From Armigeres subalbatus (Eukaryota > Arthropoda > Insecta > Diptera > Culicidae): a stretch of 64,000 nucleotides of DNA. The notes beneath the pieces were generated by a model. The model searched no databases. It saw nothing but the letters and a program-made list of their open reading frames with translations, and was not told the DNA's origin. Location: positions 69,855,203 to 69,919,202 of the forward strand of contig NC_085139.1 in NCBI RefSeq assembly GCF_024139115.2. The letters are read 5' to 3'. Below, in pieces: positions 34,801 through 46,800 of the stretch; positions within the stretch are counted from its first letter, which is position 1, and each line of letters starts with the position of its first letter. The position numbers and the translations under genes are program-made.

Positions 34801-37800
34801 TCCAGGTCAGTCCAGATCCAGTCAGTCAGTCCAGATCCAGTCCAGGTCCAGTCCAGGTCAGATCCAGGTCCAGTCAGGTCAGTCCAGGTCCAGTCCAGGT
34901 CAGTCCAGATCCAGTCCAGATCCAGTCAGTCCAGGTCAGTCAGGTCAGTCCAGGTCAGTCCAGATCCAGTCCAGGTCCAGTCCAGGTCCAGTCCAGGTCC
35001 AGTCCAGATCGGTCAGGTCAGTCAGGTCAGTCCAGATCCAGTCAGGTCCAGTCAAGTCCAGTCAGGTCCAGTCCAGATCCAGTCCAGGTCCAGTCCAGTC
35101 GATCGGTCAAGTCCAGTCAAGTCCAGATCAGTCCAGGTCAGGTCCAGATCCGGTCAGGTCAGTCCAGGTCAGTCGGTCAGGTCCAGTCCAGTCAGGTCAG
35201 TCCAGATCCAGTCAGATCGGTCAAGTCCAGTCCAGGTCGGTCCAGGTCAGTCCAGGTCAGTCCAGATCCAGTCCAGATCCAGTCCAGTCAGTCAGGTCCA
35301 GTCCAGGTCAGTCAGGTCAGTCCAGTCGGTCAGTCCAGGTCCAGTCCAGATCGGTCAGGTCAGTCCAGGTCAGTCCAAGATCCAGTCCAGATCAGTCCAG
35401 GTCAGTCCAGGTCAGTCCAGATCAGTCCAGTCGAGTCAGGTCAGTCCAGTCCAGTCGATCGGTCAGATCCAGGTCAGTCAAGATCCAGTCCAGTCCAGAT
35501 CCAGTCCAGGTCAGTCAGATCCAGTCCAGGTCAGTCCAGATCCAGTCCAGGTCCAGTCCAGATCCAGTCCAGATCCAGTCAGATCCAGTCAAGTCAGTCC
35601 AGATCAGTCCAGGTCCAGTCCAGGTCCAGTCCAGGTCCAGTCCAGGTCGGTCCAAGTCGGTCGAGTCCAGTCCAGATCCAGTCCAGGTCCAGTCCGATCC
35701 AGTCAGTCGGTCAGATCCAGTCAAGATCCAGTCCAGGTCGATCCAGATCCAGTCAGTCCAGGTCGGTCCAGGTCCAGTCCAGATCCAGTCCAGATCGGTC
35801 AGTCCAGGTCCAGTCAGGTCAGGTCCAGTCCAAGTCAGTCCAGGTCAGTCCAGATCCAGTCAAGATCAGTCAGTCCAGGTCAGTCCAGATCAGTCAGATC
35901 CAGTCAGGTCCGGTCAGGTCAGTCCAGATCCAGTCCAAGATCCAGGTCAGATCCAGTCCAGATCAGTCAGGTCAGTCGAGTCAGTCCAGGTCAGTCCAGA
36001 TCCAGTCCAGGTCAGTCCAAGTCCAGGTCCAGTCAGTCCAGATCCAGTCCAGGTCAGTCCAGGTCCAGTCAAGTCCAGTCCAGATCCAGTCCAGTCCAGT
36101 CCAGGTCAGTCAGTCAGGTCAGTCCAGGTCAGTCCAGATCGGTCCAGATCCAGTCCAGTCCAGTCAGGTCCAGTCCAGATCAGTCCAGATCCAGTCCAGG
36201 TCCAGTCCAAGATCCAGTCAGTCAGGTCCAGTCCAGATCCAGTCAGAGTCAGTCAGGTCGGTCCAGGTCCAGTCCAGATCCAGTCCAGATCCAGTCCAGA
36301 TCCAGGTCCAGATCCAGTCCAGGTCAGTCCGGTCCAGTCGGTCAGATCCAGTCCAGGTCGGTCCAGAGTCAGTCCAGGTCCAGTCCAGATCCAGTCCAGG
36401 TCAGTCCAGGTCAGTCCAGGTCAGTCCAGATCCAGTCCAGATCAGGTCAGTCCAGGTCAGTCAGGTCAGTCCAGGTCAGTCCAGGTCAGTCCAGGTCCAG
36501 TCCAGGTCAGTCAAGTCAGTCAGGTCAGTCCAGGTCAGTCCAGTCGGTCAGTCCAGGTCAGTCCAGTCAGGTCAGTCCAGGTCAGTCCAGGTCGGTCAAG
36601 TCGGTCCAGGTCAGTCAGGTCCAGTCCAGGTCCAGTCCAGATCCAGTCCAGGTCCAGTCAGGTCGGTCCAGGTCCAGTCCAGATCCAGTCCAGATCAGTC
36701 CAGGTCAGTCAGATCCAGTCCAGGTCAGTCAAGGTCAGTCCAGGTCAGTCCAAGTCAGTCCAGTCAGGTCCAGTCCAGGTCGGTCCAGGTCCAGTCCAAG
36801 GTCCAGTCCAGGTCAGTCCAGTCAGTCCAGATCAGTCCAGGTCAGTCAAGTCAGTCCAGGTCAGTCCAGGTCAGTCCAGGTCAGGTCCAGGTCAGGTCAG
36901 ATCCAGGTCCAGGTCCAGTCAAGTCCAGTCCAGAGTCCAGTCCAGATCAGGTCAGTCCAGATCCAGTCAGGTCGGTCCAGGTCAGATCCAGGTCAGTCCA
37001 GGTCAGTCCAGGTCAGTCAGGTCCAGTCAGGATCCAGTCCAGGTCCAGTCCAGGTCAGTCAGGTCCAGTCCAGATCCAGGTCCAGTCCAGGTCAGTCCAG
37101 GTCAGTCCAGATCCCGGTCAGGTCAGTCCAGGTCAGTCCAGATCCAGTCCAGGTCCAGTCCAGGTCGGTCAGGTCGGTCCAGGTCGGTCCAGTCCAGGTC
37201 AGTCCAGATCCAGTCAGGTCAGTCCAGGTCAGTCCCAGATCCAGTCCAGGTCAGTCCAGGTCAGTCCAGGTCAGTCAGGTCGGTCCAGGTCAGTCAGGTC
37301 CAGTCCAGATCCAGTCCAGGTCGGTCAGATCCAGTCAGGTTCAGTCCAGGTCAGTCCAGGTCAAGTCCAGGTCAGGTCGGTCAGGGTCAGTCCCAGGTCA
37401 GTCCAGGTCAGTCCAGTCCAGGTCGGTCAGTCCAGGTCCAGTCCAGGTCAGATCCAGTCCAGTCCAGGTCCAGTCCAGTCAGTCCAGGTCGGTCAGGTCC
37501 AGTCCAGGTCCAGTCCAGATCAGTCCAGGTCAGTCCAGATCAGTCAGGTCAGTCAGATCCAGTCAGGTCCAGTCCAGGTCAGTCCAGGTCCAGTCCAGGT
37601 CAGTCAAGGTCGGTCAGAGTCAGTCCCGGTCCAGTCCAGATCCAGTCCAGATCAGTCCAGGTCAGTCCAGGTCAGTCCAGATCAGTCCAGAGTCAGTCCA
37701 GATCGGTCAGGTCAGTCCAGATCCAGTCCAGGTCAGTCCAGATCGGTCAGATCAGATCCAGATCCAGTCGGTCAGGTCAGTCCAAGTCCAGTCCAGATCC

Positions 37801-40800
37801 AGTCCAGGTCAGTCAGGTCCAGTCCAGTCCAGTCAGGTCCAGTCCAGGTCAGTCCAAGGTCAGTCCAGATCAGTCCAGGTCAGTCCAGGTCAGTCCAGAT
37901 CCAGTCCAGATCAGTCCAGTCCAGTCGGTCAAGATCCAGTCAAGATCAGTCCAGGTCGGTCCAGGTCAGTCAAGTCCAGTCCAGGTCGGTCCAGTCAGTC
38001 CAGAGTCAGTCCAGGTCAGGTCCAGGTCAGTCAGGTCAGTCCAGGTCAGGTCCAGGTCAGTCCAGATCCAGTCCAGATCCAGTCAGGTCAGTCCAGGTCA
38101 GTCAGGTCAGTCCAGGTCCAGTCCAGATCCAGTCAAGGTCGGTCCAGGTCCAGTCCAGTCCGGTCAGTCCAAGTCAGTCCAGATCAGTCAAGTCAGTCCA
38201 GGTCAGTCCAGGTCAGTCCAGATCCAGTCCAGGTCAGTCAGGTCAGTCCAGGTCAGTCCAGATCCAGTCAATTCAGTCAGAGTCCAGTCCAGGTCCAGTC
38301 AGAGTCAGTCCAGATCCAGTCCAGGTCCAGTCAGGTCCAGTCAGATCAGTCCAGGTCAGTCAAGGTCAGTCCAGGTCAGTCCAGGTCAGTCCCAGGTTCA
38401 GTCCAGTCCGTCCAGTCCAGGTCAGTCCAGATCAAGATCCAGGTCAAGTCCAGGTCCAGTCCAGGTCGGTCCAGATCCAGTCCAGGTCAGTCAGTCCAGT
38501 CCAAGTCAGTCCAGATCCAGTCAGGTCAGTCCAGATCCAGTCCAGTCAGGTCCAGGTCAGTCAGTCCAGTCCAGGTCGGTCCAGATCGGTCCAGGTCAGT
38601 CAGGTCAGTCCAGGTCAGGTCAGGTCAGTCCAGATCAGTCCAGGTCCAGTCCAGGTCAGTCCAGGTCCAGTCCAAGAGTCAGTCCAGGTCAGTCCAGGTC
38701 AGTCAGTCGGTCAAGTCCAGTCCAGATCAGTCCAGGTCAGTCCAGGTCAGTCCAGATCCAGTCCAAGGTCGGTCCAGTCAGGTCAGTCCAGGTCCAGTCA
38801 GATCCAGTCCAGGTCAGTCCAGGTCAGTCCAGGTCGGTCAGGTCAGTCAGATCCAGTCAGTCAGATCGGTCCAGATCCAGTCCAGGTCAGTCCAGGTCCA
38901 GTCCAGGTCAGTCCAGGTCCAGTCAGATCAGTCAGTCGGTCCAGATCCAGGTCAGATCCAGATCCAGATCAGTCAGGTCAGTCAGGTCAGTCCAGATCCA
39001 GATCCAGGTCCAGTCCAGGTCAGTCCAGGTCAGTCCAAGATCCAGTCCAGATCCAGTCCAGGTCCAGTCCAAGTCAGTCCAGGTCAGTCAGTCCAGGTCC
39101 AGTCCAGATCGGTCAGGTCAGTCCAGGTCAGTCCAGGTCAGTCAGGTCAGTCCAGGTCCAGTCCAGGTCAGTCCAGATCCAGTCCAGGTCCAGTCCAGGT
39201 CCAGTCCAGGTCCGGTCCAGGTCAGTCCAGATCAGTCCAGATCAGTCAGATCCAGTCAGGTCAGTCCAGATCCAGTCCAGGTCGGTCCAGTCAGGTCAAG
39301 TCAGTCCAGATCAGGTCCAGTCCAGTCAGAGTCAGTCCAAGTCAGTCAAGTCAGTCAGGTCAGTCAGATCAGATCCAAGATCAGTCCAGGTCAGTCCAGG
39401 TCCAGTCAGATCCAGTCAAGTCAAGTGAGTCGGTCAGATCCAGTCAGTCGGTCAGATCCAGTCCAGGTCAGGTCAGTCAGTCAGGTCAGTCAGAGTTCCA
39501 GTCCAGGTCGAGTCCAGGTCAGGTCAGGTCAGTCCAGATCGGTCCAGATCCAGGTCAGTCGGTCAGGTCAGGTCAGATCCAGATCGGTCCAGTCAAGATC
39601 CAATTCCAAGTCGGTCAGATCGATCCAGGTCGGTCCAGATCCAGTCCAGGTCCAGTCAGGTCAGTCCAGATCGGTCAGATCCAGTCCAGGTCAGTCCAGG
39701 TCAGTCAGGTCAGTCCAGGTCCAGTCCAGATTGATCCAGGTCCAGTCAGTCAGTCCAGATCCAGTCCAGGTCAGTCCAGAGTCAGTCCAGATCCAGTCCA
39801 GTCGGTCAGATCCAGTCCAGGTCAGATCCAGTCCAGTCCAGGTCCAGGTCGGAGTCCAGTCAGGTCAGTCCAGGTCAGTCCAGGTCAGTCCAGGTCGGTC
39901 AGAGTCAGTCCAGTCCAGTCCAGTCCCGGTCAGGTCGATCCAGGTCCAGTCCAGATCCAGTCGGGTCAGTCCAGGTCAGTCCAGAGTCAGTCCAGAGTCC
40001 AGTCCAGAGTCCAGTCCAGGTCCCGGTCAGTCCAGGTCAGTCCAGGTCAGTCCAGGTCAGTCCAGATCCAGTCCAGGTCAGTCCAGATCCAGTCCAGTCC
40101 AGGTCAGGTCAGTCCAGTCCAGTCAGTCAGTCCAGTCAGGTCCAGTCCAGGTCAGTCAAGGTCAGTCCAGATCCAGTCCAGATCCAGTCAGGTCCAGTCC
40201 AAGTCGGTCCAGATCCAGTCAGGTCGGTCCAGATCCAGTCCAAGGTCGGTCCAGATCCAGTCCAGTCAGTCCAGGTCAGTCCAGTCGGTCAGGTCAGTCC
40301 AGGTCGATCAGATCCAGTCAGGTCAGTCCAGGTCCAGGTCCAGGTCCAAGGTCAGTCCAGGTCCAAGTCCAGGTCAGTCAGGTCAGTCCAGGTCAGGTCA
40401 GTCCAGATCCAGGTCCAAGTCAGGTCCAGTCCAGTCGATCCAGATCAGTCAGGTCAGTCCCGGTCAATCCGTTGGTCAGTCGATCCAGGTCAGGTCCAGT
40501 CCAGGTCCAGTCCCAGTCAGTCCAGATCCGTCAAGGAGTCCAGTCAGGTCAGTCAGGTCGGTCAAGTCAGTCCAAGTCAGTCCAGTCCAGTCCAGGTCAG
40601 TCGAGTCAGTCCAAGTCGGTCAGAGTCGGTCAGATCGGTCCGATCCAGGTCCAGTCCAGATCGGTCAGGTCAGTCAGATCGGTCCAGGTCAGTCCAGGTC
40701 AGTCAGGTCAGATCAGTCCAGGTCCAGTCCAGGTCAGTCCAGGTCCAGTCCAGATCCAGTCAGATCAGTCCAGGTCAGTCCAGGTCGGTCAGATCAGTCC

Positions 40801-43800
40801 AGGTCAGTCCAGGTCAGTCCAGGTCAGTCCAAGATCCAGTCCAGGTCAGTCCAGGTCCAGTCCAGGTCAGTCCAAGTCAGTCCAGTCAGGTCGATCAGTC
40901 AGATCCAGGTCAGTCCAGGTCCAGTCCAGATCCAGTCCAGGTCAGTCCAGATCCAGTCCAGTCAGGTCAGTCCAGGTCAGTCAGTCAGGTCAAGTCCAGA
41001 TCCAGTCCAGATCCAGTCCAGGTCAGTCCAGGTCCAGTCCAGATCCAGGTCAAGTCCAGTCAGGTCAGTCCAGATCCAGTCCAGGTCAGATCCAGATCAG
41101 GTCCAGGTCAGTCAAGATCAGTCCAGTCCAGATCCAGTCCAGGTCAGTCAGATCCAGGTCCAGATCAGATCCAGATCCAGTCCAGTCCAGTCCAGATCCA
41201 GTCCAGGTCGATCCAGTCCAGGTCAGTCAGGTCAGTCAAGGTCCAGTCCAGATCGGTCCAAGGTCGGTCCAGGTCAGTCCAGGTCCGGTCAGGTCGGTCA
41301 GGTCCAGTCCAGGTCAGTCAGGTCGGTCCAGGTCGGTCCAGGTCAGTCCAGGTCAGTCCAGATCCAGTCAGAGTCAGTCCAGGTCCGGTCCAGGTCCAGT
41401 CCAGGTCCAGTCCAGGTCAGTCCAGGTCAGTCCAGGTCGATCCAGGTCAGTCCAGGTCGGTCAGGTCAGTCAAGGTCAGTCAGGTCAGTCCAGGTCGAGT
41501 CCCAGGTCAGTCCAGATCAGTCCAGGTCCAGTCAGATCCAGTCCAAGTCGGTCAGGTCAGATCCAGTCCAGTCAGGTCAGATCCAGGTCAGTCGGGTCAG
41601 GTCAAGATCGGATCGGTCCAGTCAGTCCAGGTCCGGTCCAGGTCAGTCCAGGTCCAGTCCAGGTCGGTCAGGTCAGTCCAGGTCAGTCAGGTCAGTCAGG
41701 TCGGTCAGTCGGTCCAGATCGGTCCAGGTCCAGTCCAGGTCAGTCAGGTCAGTCAGATCCAGTCCAGGTCAGTCCAGGTCAGTCCAGGTCAGTCCAGATC
41801 CAGTCAGATCCAGTCCAGAGTCAGATCCAGGTCGGTCCCGGTCAGTCCAAGTCAGTCCAGATCCAGTCCAGATCCAGTCAGGTCAGTCAAGGTCGGTCCA
41901 GGTCCAGTCCAGGTCGGTCAGAGTCAGTCCAGGTCGGTCCAGGTCAGTCCAGATCCAGTCCAGGTCAGTCAGGTCGGTCAGTCAGGTCAGTCCAGTCCAG
42001 TCAGGGTTCAGTCCAGATCGGTCAGGTCCAGTCCAGATCGGTCAGGTCAGTCCAGGTCGGTCCAGATCAGTCCAGGTCAGTCCAGGTCAGTCCAGATCAG
42101 GTCCAGTCCAGGTCAGTCCAGGTCGGTCCAGGTCCAGTCCAGATCAGTCAGATCCAGTCCAGGTCCAGTCCAGGTCAGTCCAGGTCAGTCCAGTCCAGTC
42201 CAGTCAGGTCAGATCAGATCCAGTCAGGTCCAGATCCAGTCCAAGATCCAGTCCAGTCAGTCCAGGTCGGTCCAGATCCAGTCCAGATCCAGTCAGTCAG
42301 TCCAGATCGAGTCAGGTCAGTCAGGTCAGTCCAGATCCAGTCCAGATCCAGTCCAGATCCAGTCCAGGTCAGTCCAGGTCAGTCAGGTCGGTCAGATCCA
42401 GTCCAGATCCAGTCCAGGTCAGTCCAAGGTCAGTCCAGGTCAGTCCAGGTCCAGTCCAGGTCCAGTCCAGGTCAGTCCAGGTCGGTCCCAGATCCAGTCC
42501 AGATCAGTCGGTCAGGTCCAGTCCAGTCCAGGTCAGGTCAGGTCCAGTCAGGTCAGTCCAGATCCAGTCCAGGTCAGTCCAGGTCAGTCCAGGTCCAGTC
42601 CAGGTCGGTCCAGGTCCAGTCCAGGTCAGTCCAGATCCAGTCCAGGTCAGTCAGAGTCGGTCAGTCCAGTCCAGGTCAGGTCAAGGTCCAGAGTCAGTCA
42701 GGTCAGTCCAGGTCAGTCCAGGTCGGTCCAGGTCAGTCCAGGTCCAGTCAGGTCAGTCCAGGTCAGTCCAGGTCAGTCCAGGTCCAGTCAGGTCAGTCAG
42801 GTCAGTCCAGTCAGTCCCAGATCCAGTCCAGGTCAGTCCAGGTCCAGTCCAGGTCAGTCAGGTCAGTCCAGGTCAGTCCAGGTCAGTCCAGATCCAGTCC
42901 AAGTCCAGGTCGGTCCAGGTCGGTCAGGTCAGTCCAGGTCAGTCCAGTCAGTCCAGATCAGTCAAGATCCAGTCCAGGTCAGTCCAGGTCAGTCCAGGTC
43001 GGTCAGGTCAGTCCAGGTCAGATCCAGTCCAGGTCAGTCCAGGTCAGTCCAGATCCAGTCGGTCGGAGTCAGTCCAGATCCAGTCCAGATCAGTCCAGGT
43101 CCAGTCCAGGTCGGTCCAGATCCAGTCCAGGTCAGTCCAGATCAGTCCAGGTCAGGTCAGTCAAGTCAGTCCAGATCCAGTCCAAGGTCAGTCCAGAGTC
43201 GGTCCAGTCAGTCGGTCAGATCCAGTCCAGATCGGTCCAGAGTCAGGTCAGTCCAGGTCAGTCAGGTTCCAGTCCAGGTCAGTCAGGTCGGTCAGTCCAG
43301 TCCAGGTCAGTCCAGATCCAGTCCAGGTCGGTCCAGTCAGTCAGGTCAGTCCAGGTCAGTCAGGTCAGTCAGGTCCAGTCCAGATCCAGTCCAGTCCAGT
43401 CCAGGTCAGTCCAGGTCCAGTCCAGTCCGGTCAGGTCAGTCCAAGTCAGTCCAGGTCAGTCCAGGTCGGTCAGGTCCAGTCCAGATTCGGTCCAGGTCAG
43501 TCCAGGTCCAGTCAGATCCAGATCCAGGTCAGTCAGTCAGTCCAGGTCCAGTCCAGGTCAGTCAGTCAGTCCAGGTCCAGTCAGGTCGTCAGATCCAGGT
43601 CGAGTCCAGATCCAGTCCATCCAGTCAGATCAGTCAGGTTCAGTCCAGTCAGTCCAGGTCCAGTCCAGGTCCAGTCCAGGTCAGTCCAGATCCAGTCCAG
43701 ATCCAGTCCAGATCCAGTCCAGATCGGTCAGTCCAGGTCAGTCCAGGTCCAGTCCAGATCCAGTCCAGGTCCAGTCCAGGTCAGTCCAGGTCGGTCAGGT

Positions 43801-46800
43801 CCAGTCAGGTCAGTCCAGGTCCAGTCCAGGTCAGTCCAGGTCAGATCCAGTCAGATCCAGTCAGGTCAGTCCAGGTCCAGTCCAGGTCAGTCAGATCCAG
43901 TCCAGGTCAGTCCAGATCGGTCCAGGTCAGTCCAGATCCAGATCCGGTCAGGTCAGTCAGTCCCGGTCCAGTCCAGTCGGTCAGTCCAAGTCCCGGTCAG
44001 ATCCAGTCCAGGTCGGTCCAGATCGGTCCAGGTCAGTCAGGTCCAGTCCAGGTCAGTCCAGAGTCAGTCCAGGTCAGTCCAGGTCAGTCCAGATCCAGTC
44101 CAGATCCAGTCCAGATCCAGTCCAGGTCAGTCCAGATCCAGTCCAGGTCGGTCAGGTCAGTCAGGTCCAGTCCAGGTCGGTCCAGGTCCAGTCCAGGTCC
44201 AGTCCAGATCCAGTCCAGGTCCAGTCCAGGTCAGTCCAGATCCAGTCCGATCGGTCCAGGTCGAGTCAGGTCAGTCCAGGTCCAGTCCAGGTCAGTCAGG
44301 TCGGTCCAGATCCAGTCAGTCCAGGTCAGATCCAGTCCAGATCGGTCCAGGTCCAGTCCAGGTCAGTCCAGGTCAGTCCAGTCCAGTCCAGGTCAGTCCA
44401 GGTCCAGTCCAAGTCAGTCCAGGTCAGTCCAGGTCAGATCAGGTCCAGGTCAGTCCAGGTCAGTCCAGGTCAGTCCAGAGTCCAGTCCAGGTCAGTCCAG
44501 ATCCAGTCCAGGTCAGTCCAGGAGTCAGTCCAGATCCAGTCCAGGTCAGTCCAGATCCAGTCCAGTCAGTCCAGATCGGTCCAGGTCGGTCAGATCCAGT
44601 CCAGATCCAGTCAGGTCCAGTCCAGGTCAGTCCAGGTCCAGTCAGGTCAGTCCAGGTCAGTCAGATCCAGTCCAGGTCAGTCCAGGTCGGTCAGGTCAGT
44701 CCAGGTCCAGTCCAGGTCAGTCAGGTCAGTCCAGATCCAGTCAGTCCAGATCCAGTCCAGGTCAGTCAGATCCAGTCCAGATCCAGTCCAGTCAGGTCAG
44801 TCCAAGTCAGTCCAGGTCAGTCCAGATCAGTCAAGTCCAGATCCAGGTCGAGTCCAGGTCAGTCCAGGTCAGGTCAGATCCAGATCGGTCCAGATCGAAG
44901 TCCAGGTTCAGTCCAGGTCAGTCCAGATCCAGTCCAGGTCAGTCCAGGTCGGTCCAGGTCCAGTCCAGATCCAGTCCAGATCCAGTCCAGATCAGTCCAG
45001 GTCCAGGTCAGATCGGTCAGGTCAGTCCAGATCCAGATCCAGTCCAGGTCAGTCCAGATCCAGTCCAGGTCAGTCCAGAGTCGGTCCAGAGTCCAGTCCA
45101 GGTCAGTCCAGGTCGGTCAAGGTCAGTCCAGGTCGGTCAGTCCAGATCAGGTCGGTCAGTCCAGTCGGTCAGTCCAGGTCAGATTGATCCAGTCAGGTTC
45201 AGTCCAGATCCAGTCCCAGGTCAGTCAGGTCAGTCCAGGTCCAGATCCAGGTCGGTCCAGATCAGTCCAAGTCGGTCAGATCCAGTCAGGTCAGTCAGGT
45301 CCCGGTCCAGGTCAGTCCAGGTCAGTCCAGGTCAGTCAGGTCGGTCCAAGTCAGTCCAGGTCAGTCCAGATCCAGTCCAGATCAGTCCAGGTCGGTCCAG
45401 ATCAGTCAGGTCCAGATCCAGTCCAGGTCAGTCCAGGTCAGTCCAAGTCCAGTCCAGATCCAGTCCAAGGTCGGTCCAGATCCAGTCCAAGGTCAGTCCA
45501 GAGTCAGTCCAAGTCAGTCGGAGGTCGGTCAGGATCCAGTCCAGATCCAGTCCAGATCCAGTCCAGTCCAGTCAGGTCGGTCCAGATCGATCCAGGTCAG
45601 TCCAGGTCAGTCCAGATCCAGTCAGGTCCAGTCCAGGTCAGTCCGATCCAGGTCCAGTCCAGGTCAGTCCAGGTCAGTCCAGATCAGTCAGGTCGGTCCA
45701 GGTCAGTCCAGATCCAGTCAGTCCAGTCAGGTCAGTCCAGGTCAGTCAGGTCAGTCCAGGTCAGTCCAGATCCAGTCCAGATCCAGTCCAGGTCAGTCCA
45801 GATCCAGTCCGGTCAGTCAGTCCAGATCCAGGTCAGTCCAGATCCAGTCAGTCCGTCAGTCAGGTCAGTCCAGATCAGTCCAGATCCGGTCAGGTCAGTC
45901 AGATCCAGTCCAGGTCCAGGTCGGTCAGTCCAGATCCAGGTCCAGTCAGTAAAGTCCAGTCCAGGTCAGGTCAGTCAGTCCAGTCCAGTCAGTCCGGTCA
46001 GGTCAGTCCAGGTCAGTCAGTCAGTCCAGTCAGTCGGTCAGATCCAGTCAGTCCAGATCGAGTCCAGGTCCAGTCAATCCAGTCAGTCCAGGTCAGTCAG
46101 GTCAGTCCAGATCAGTCAGGTCAGTCCAGGTCAGTCAGGAGTCAGGTCAGTCAGATCCCGGTCAGTCCAGGTCGGTCGAGTCAGGTCAGTCCAGATCCAG
46201 TCCAGATCCAGTCCAGGTCAGTCAGGTCGATCCAGATCCAGTCAGGTCCAGTCCAGGTCAGTCAGTCCGGTCAGGTCGGTCCAGGTCAGTCAGGTCCAGT
46301 CCAGATCGGTCAGAGTCAGTCCAGGTCAGTCCAGATCCAGTCCAGGTCGGTCGGTTCAGGTCCAAGTCCAGGTCAGAGTCGGTCAGTCCAGGTCAGGTCG
46401 GTCAGTCCAGATCCAGTCAGGTCAAGTCCAGGTCCAGATCCAGGTCAGGTCGGTCAGTCGGTTCAGATCAGGTCAGTCAGATCCAGTCCAGATCAGTCAA
46501 GTCGGTCAGGTCGGTCCAGTCGATCCAGTCTAGAGTCAGGTCCAGGTCGGTTCCCGGTCGTTGATCCCAGATCCAGTCCAGAGTCCGGTCAGGTCAGTCC
46601 AGTCCAGGTCGGTCCAGGTCGAGTCCAGATCCAGTCAGATCCAGGTCAGTCCAGTCGGTCAGTCCAGGTCAGTCAGGTCGGTCCAGATCCAGTTGAGTCA
46701 GTCCCAGGTCGGTCCAGGTCAGTCCAGTCAGTCAAGTCAGTCAGGTCAGTTTCAGGTCCAGTTCAGATCCAGTCGGTCCAGTCCAGGTCAGGTCCAGGTC

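Noticed and set aside
34119..39428. Second long frame (1769 codons) overlapping the first
   Set aside because: Same satellite, different frame. Its existence argues against either frame being real.
33050..45187. Giant protein-coding gene of 4045 codons in the satellite
   Set aside because: The openness follows from the near-absence of T not followed by C. The start is a GTG created by one base change, overlapping frames are also open, and the words change length by non-multiples of three.
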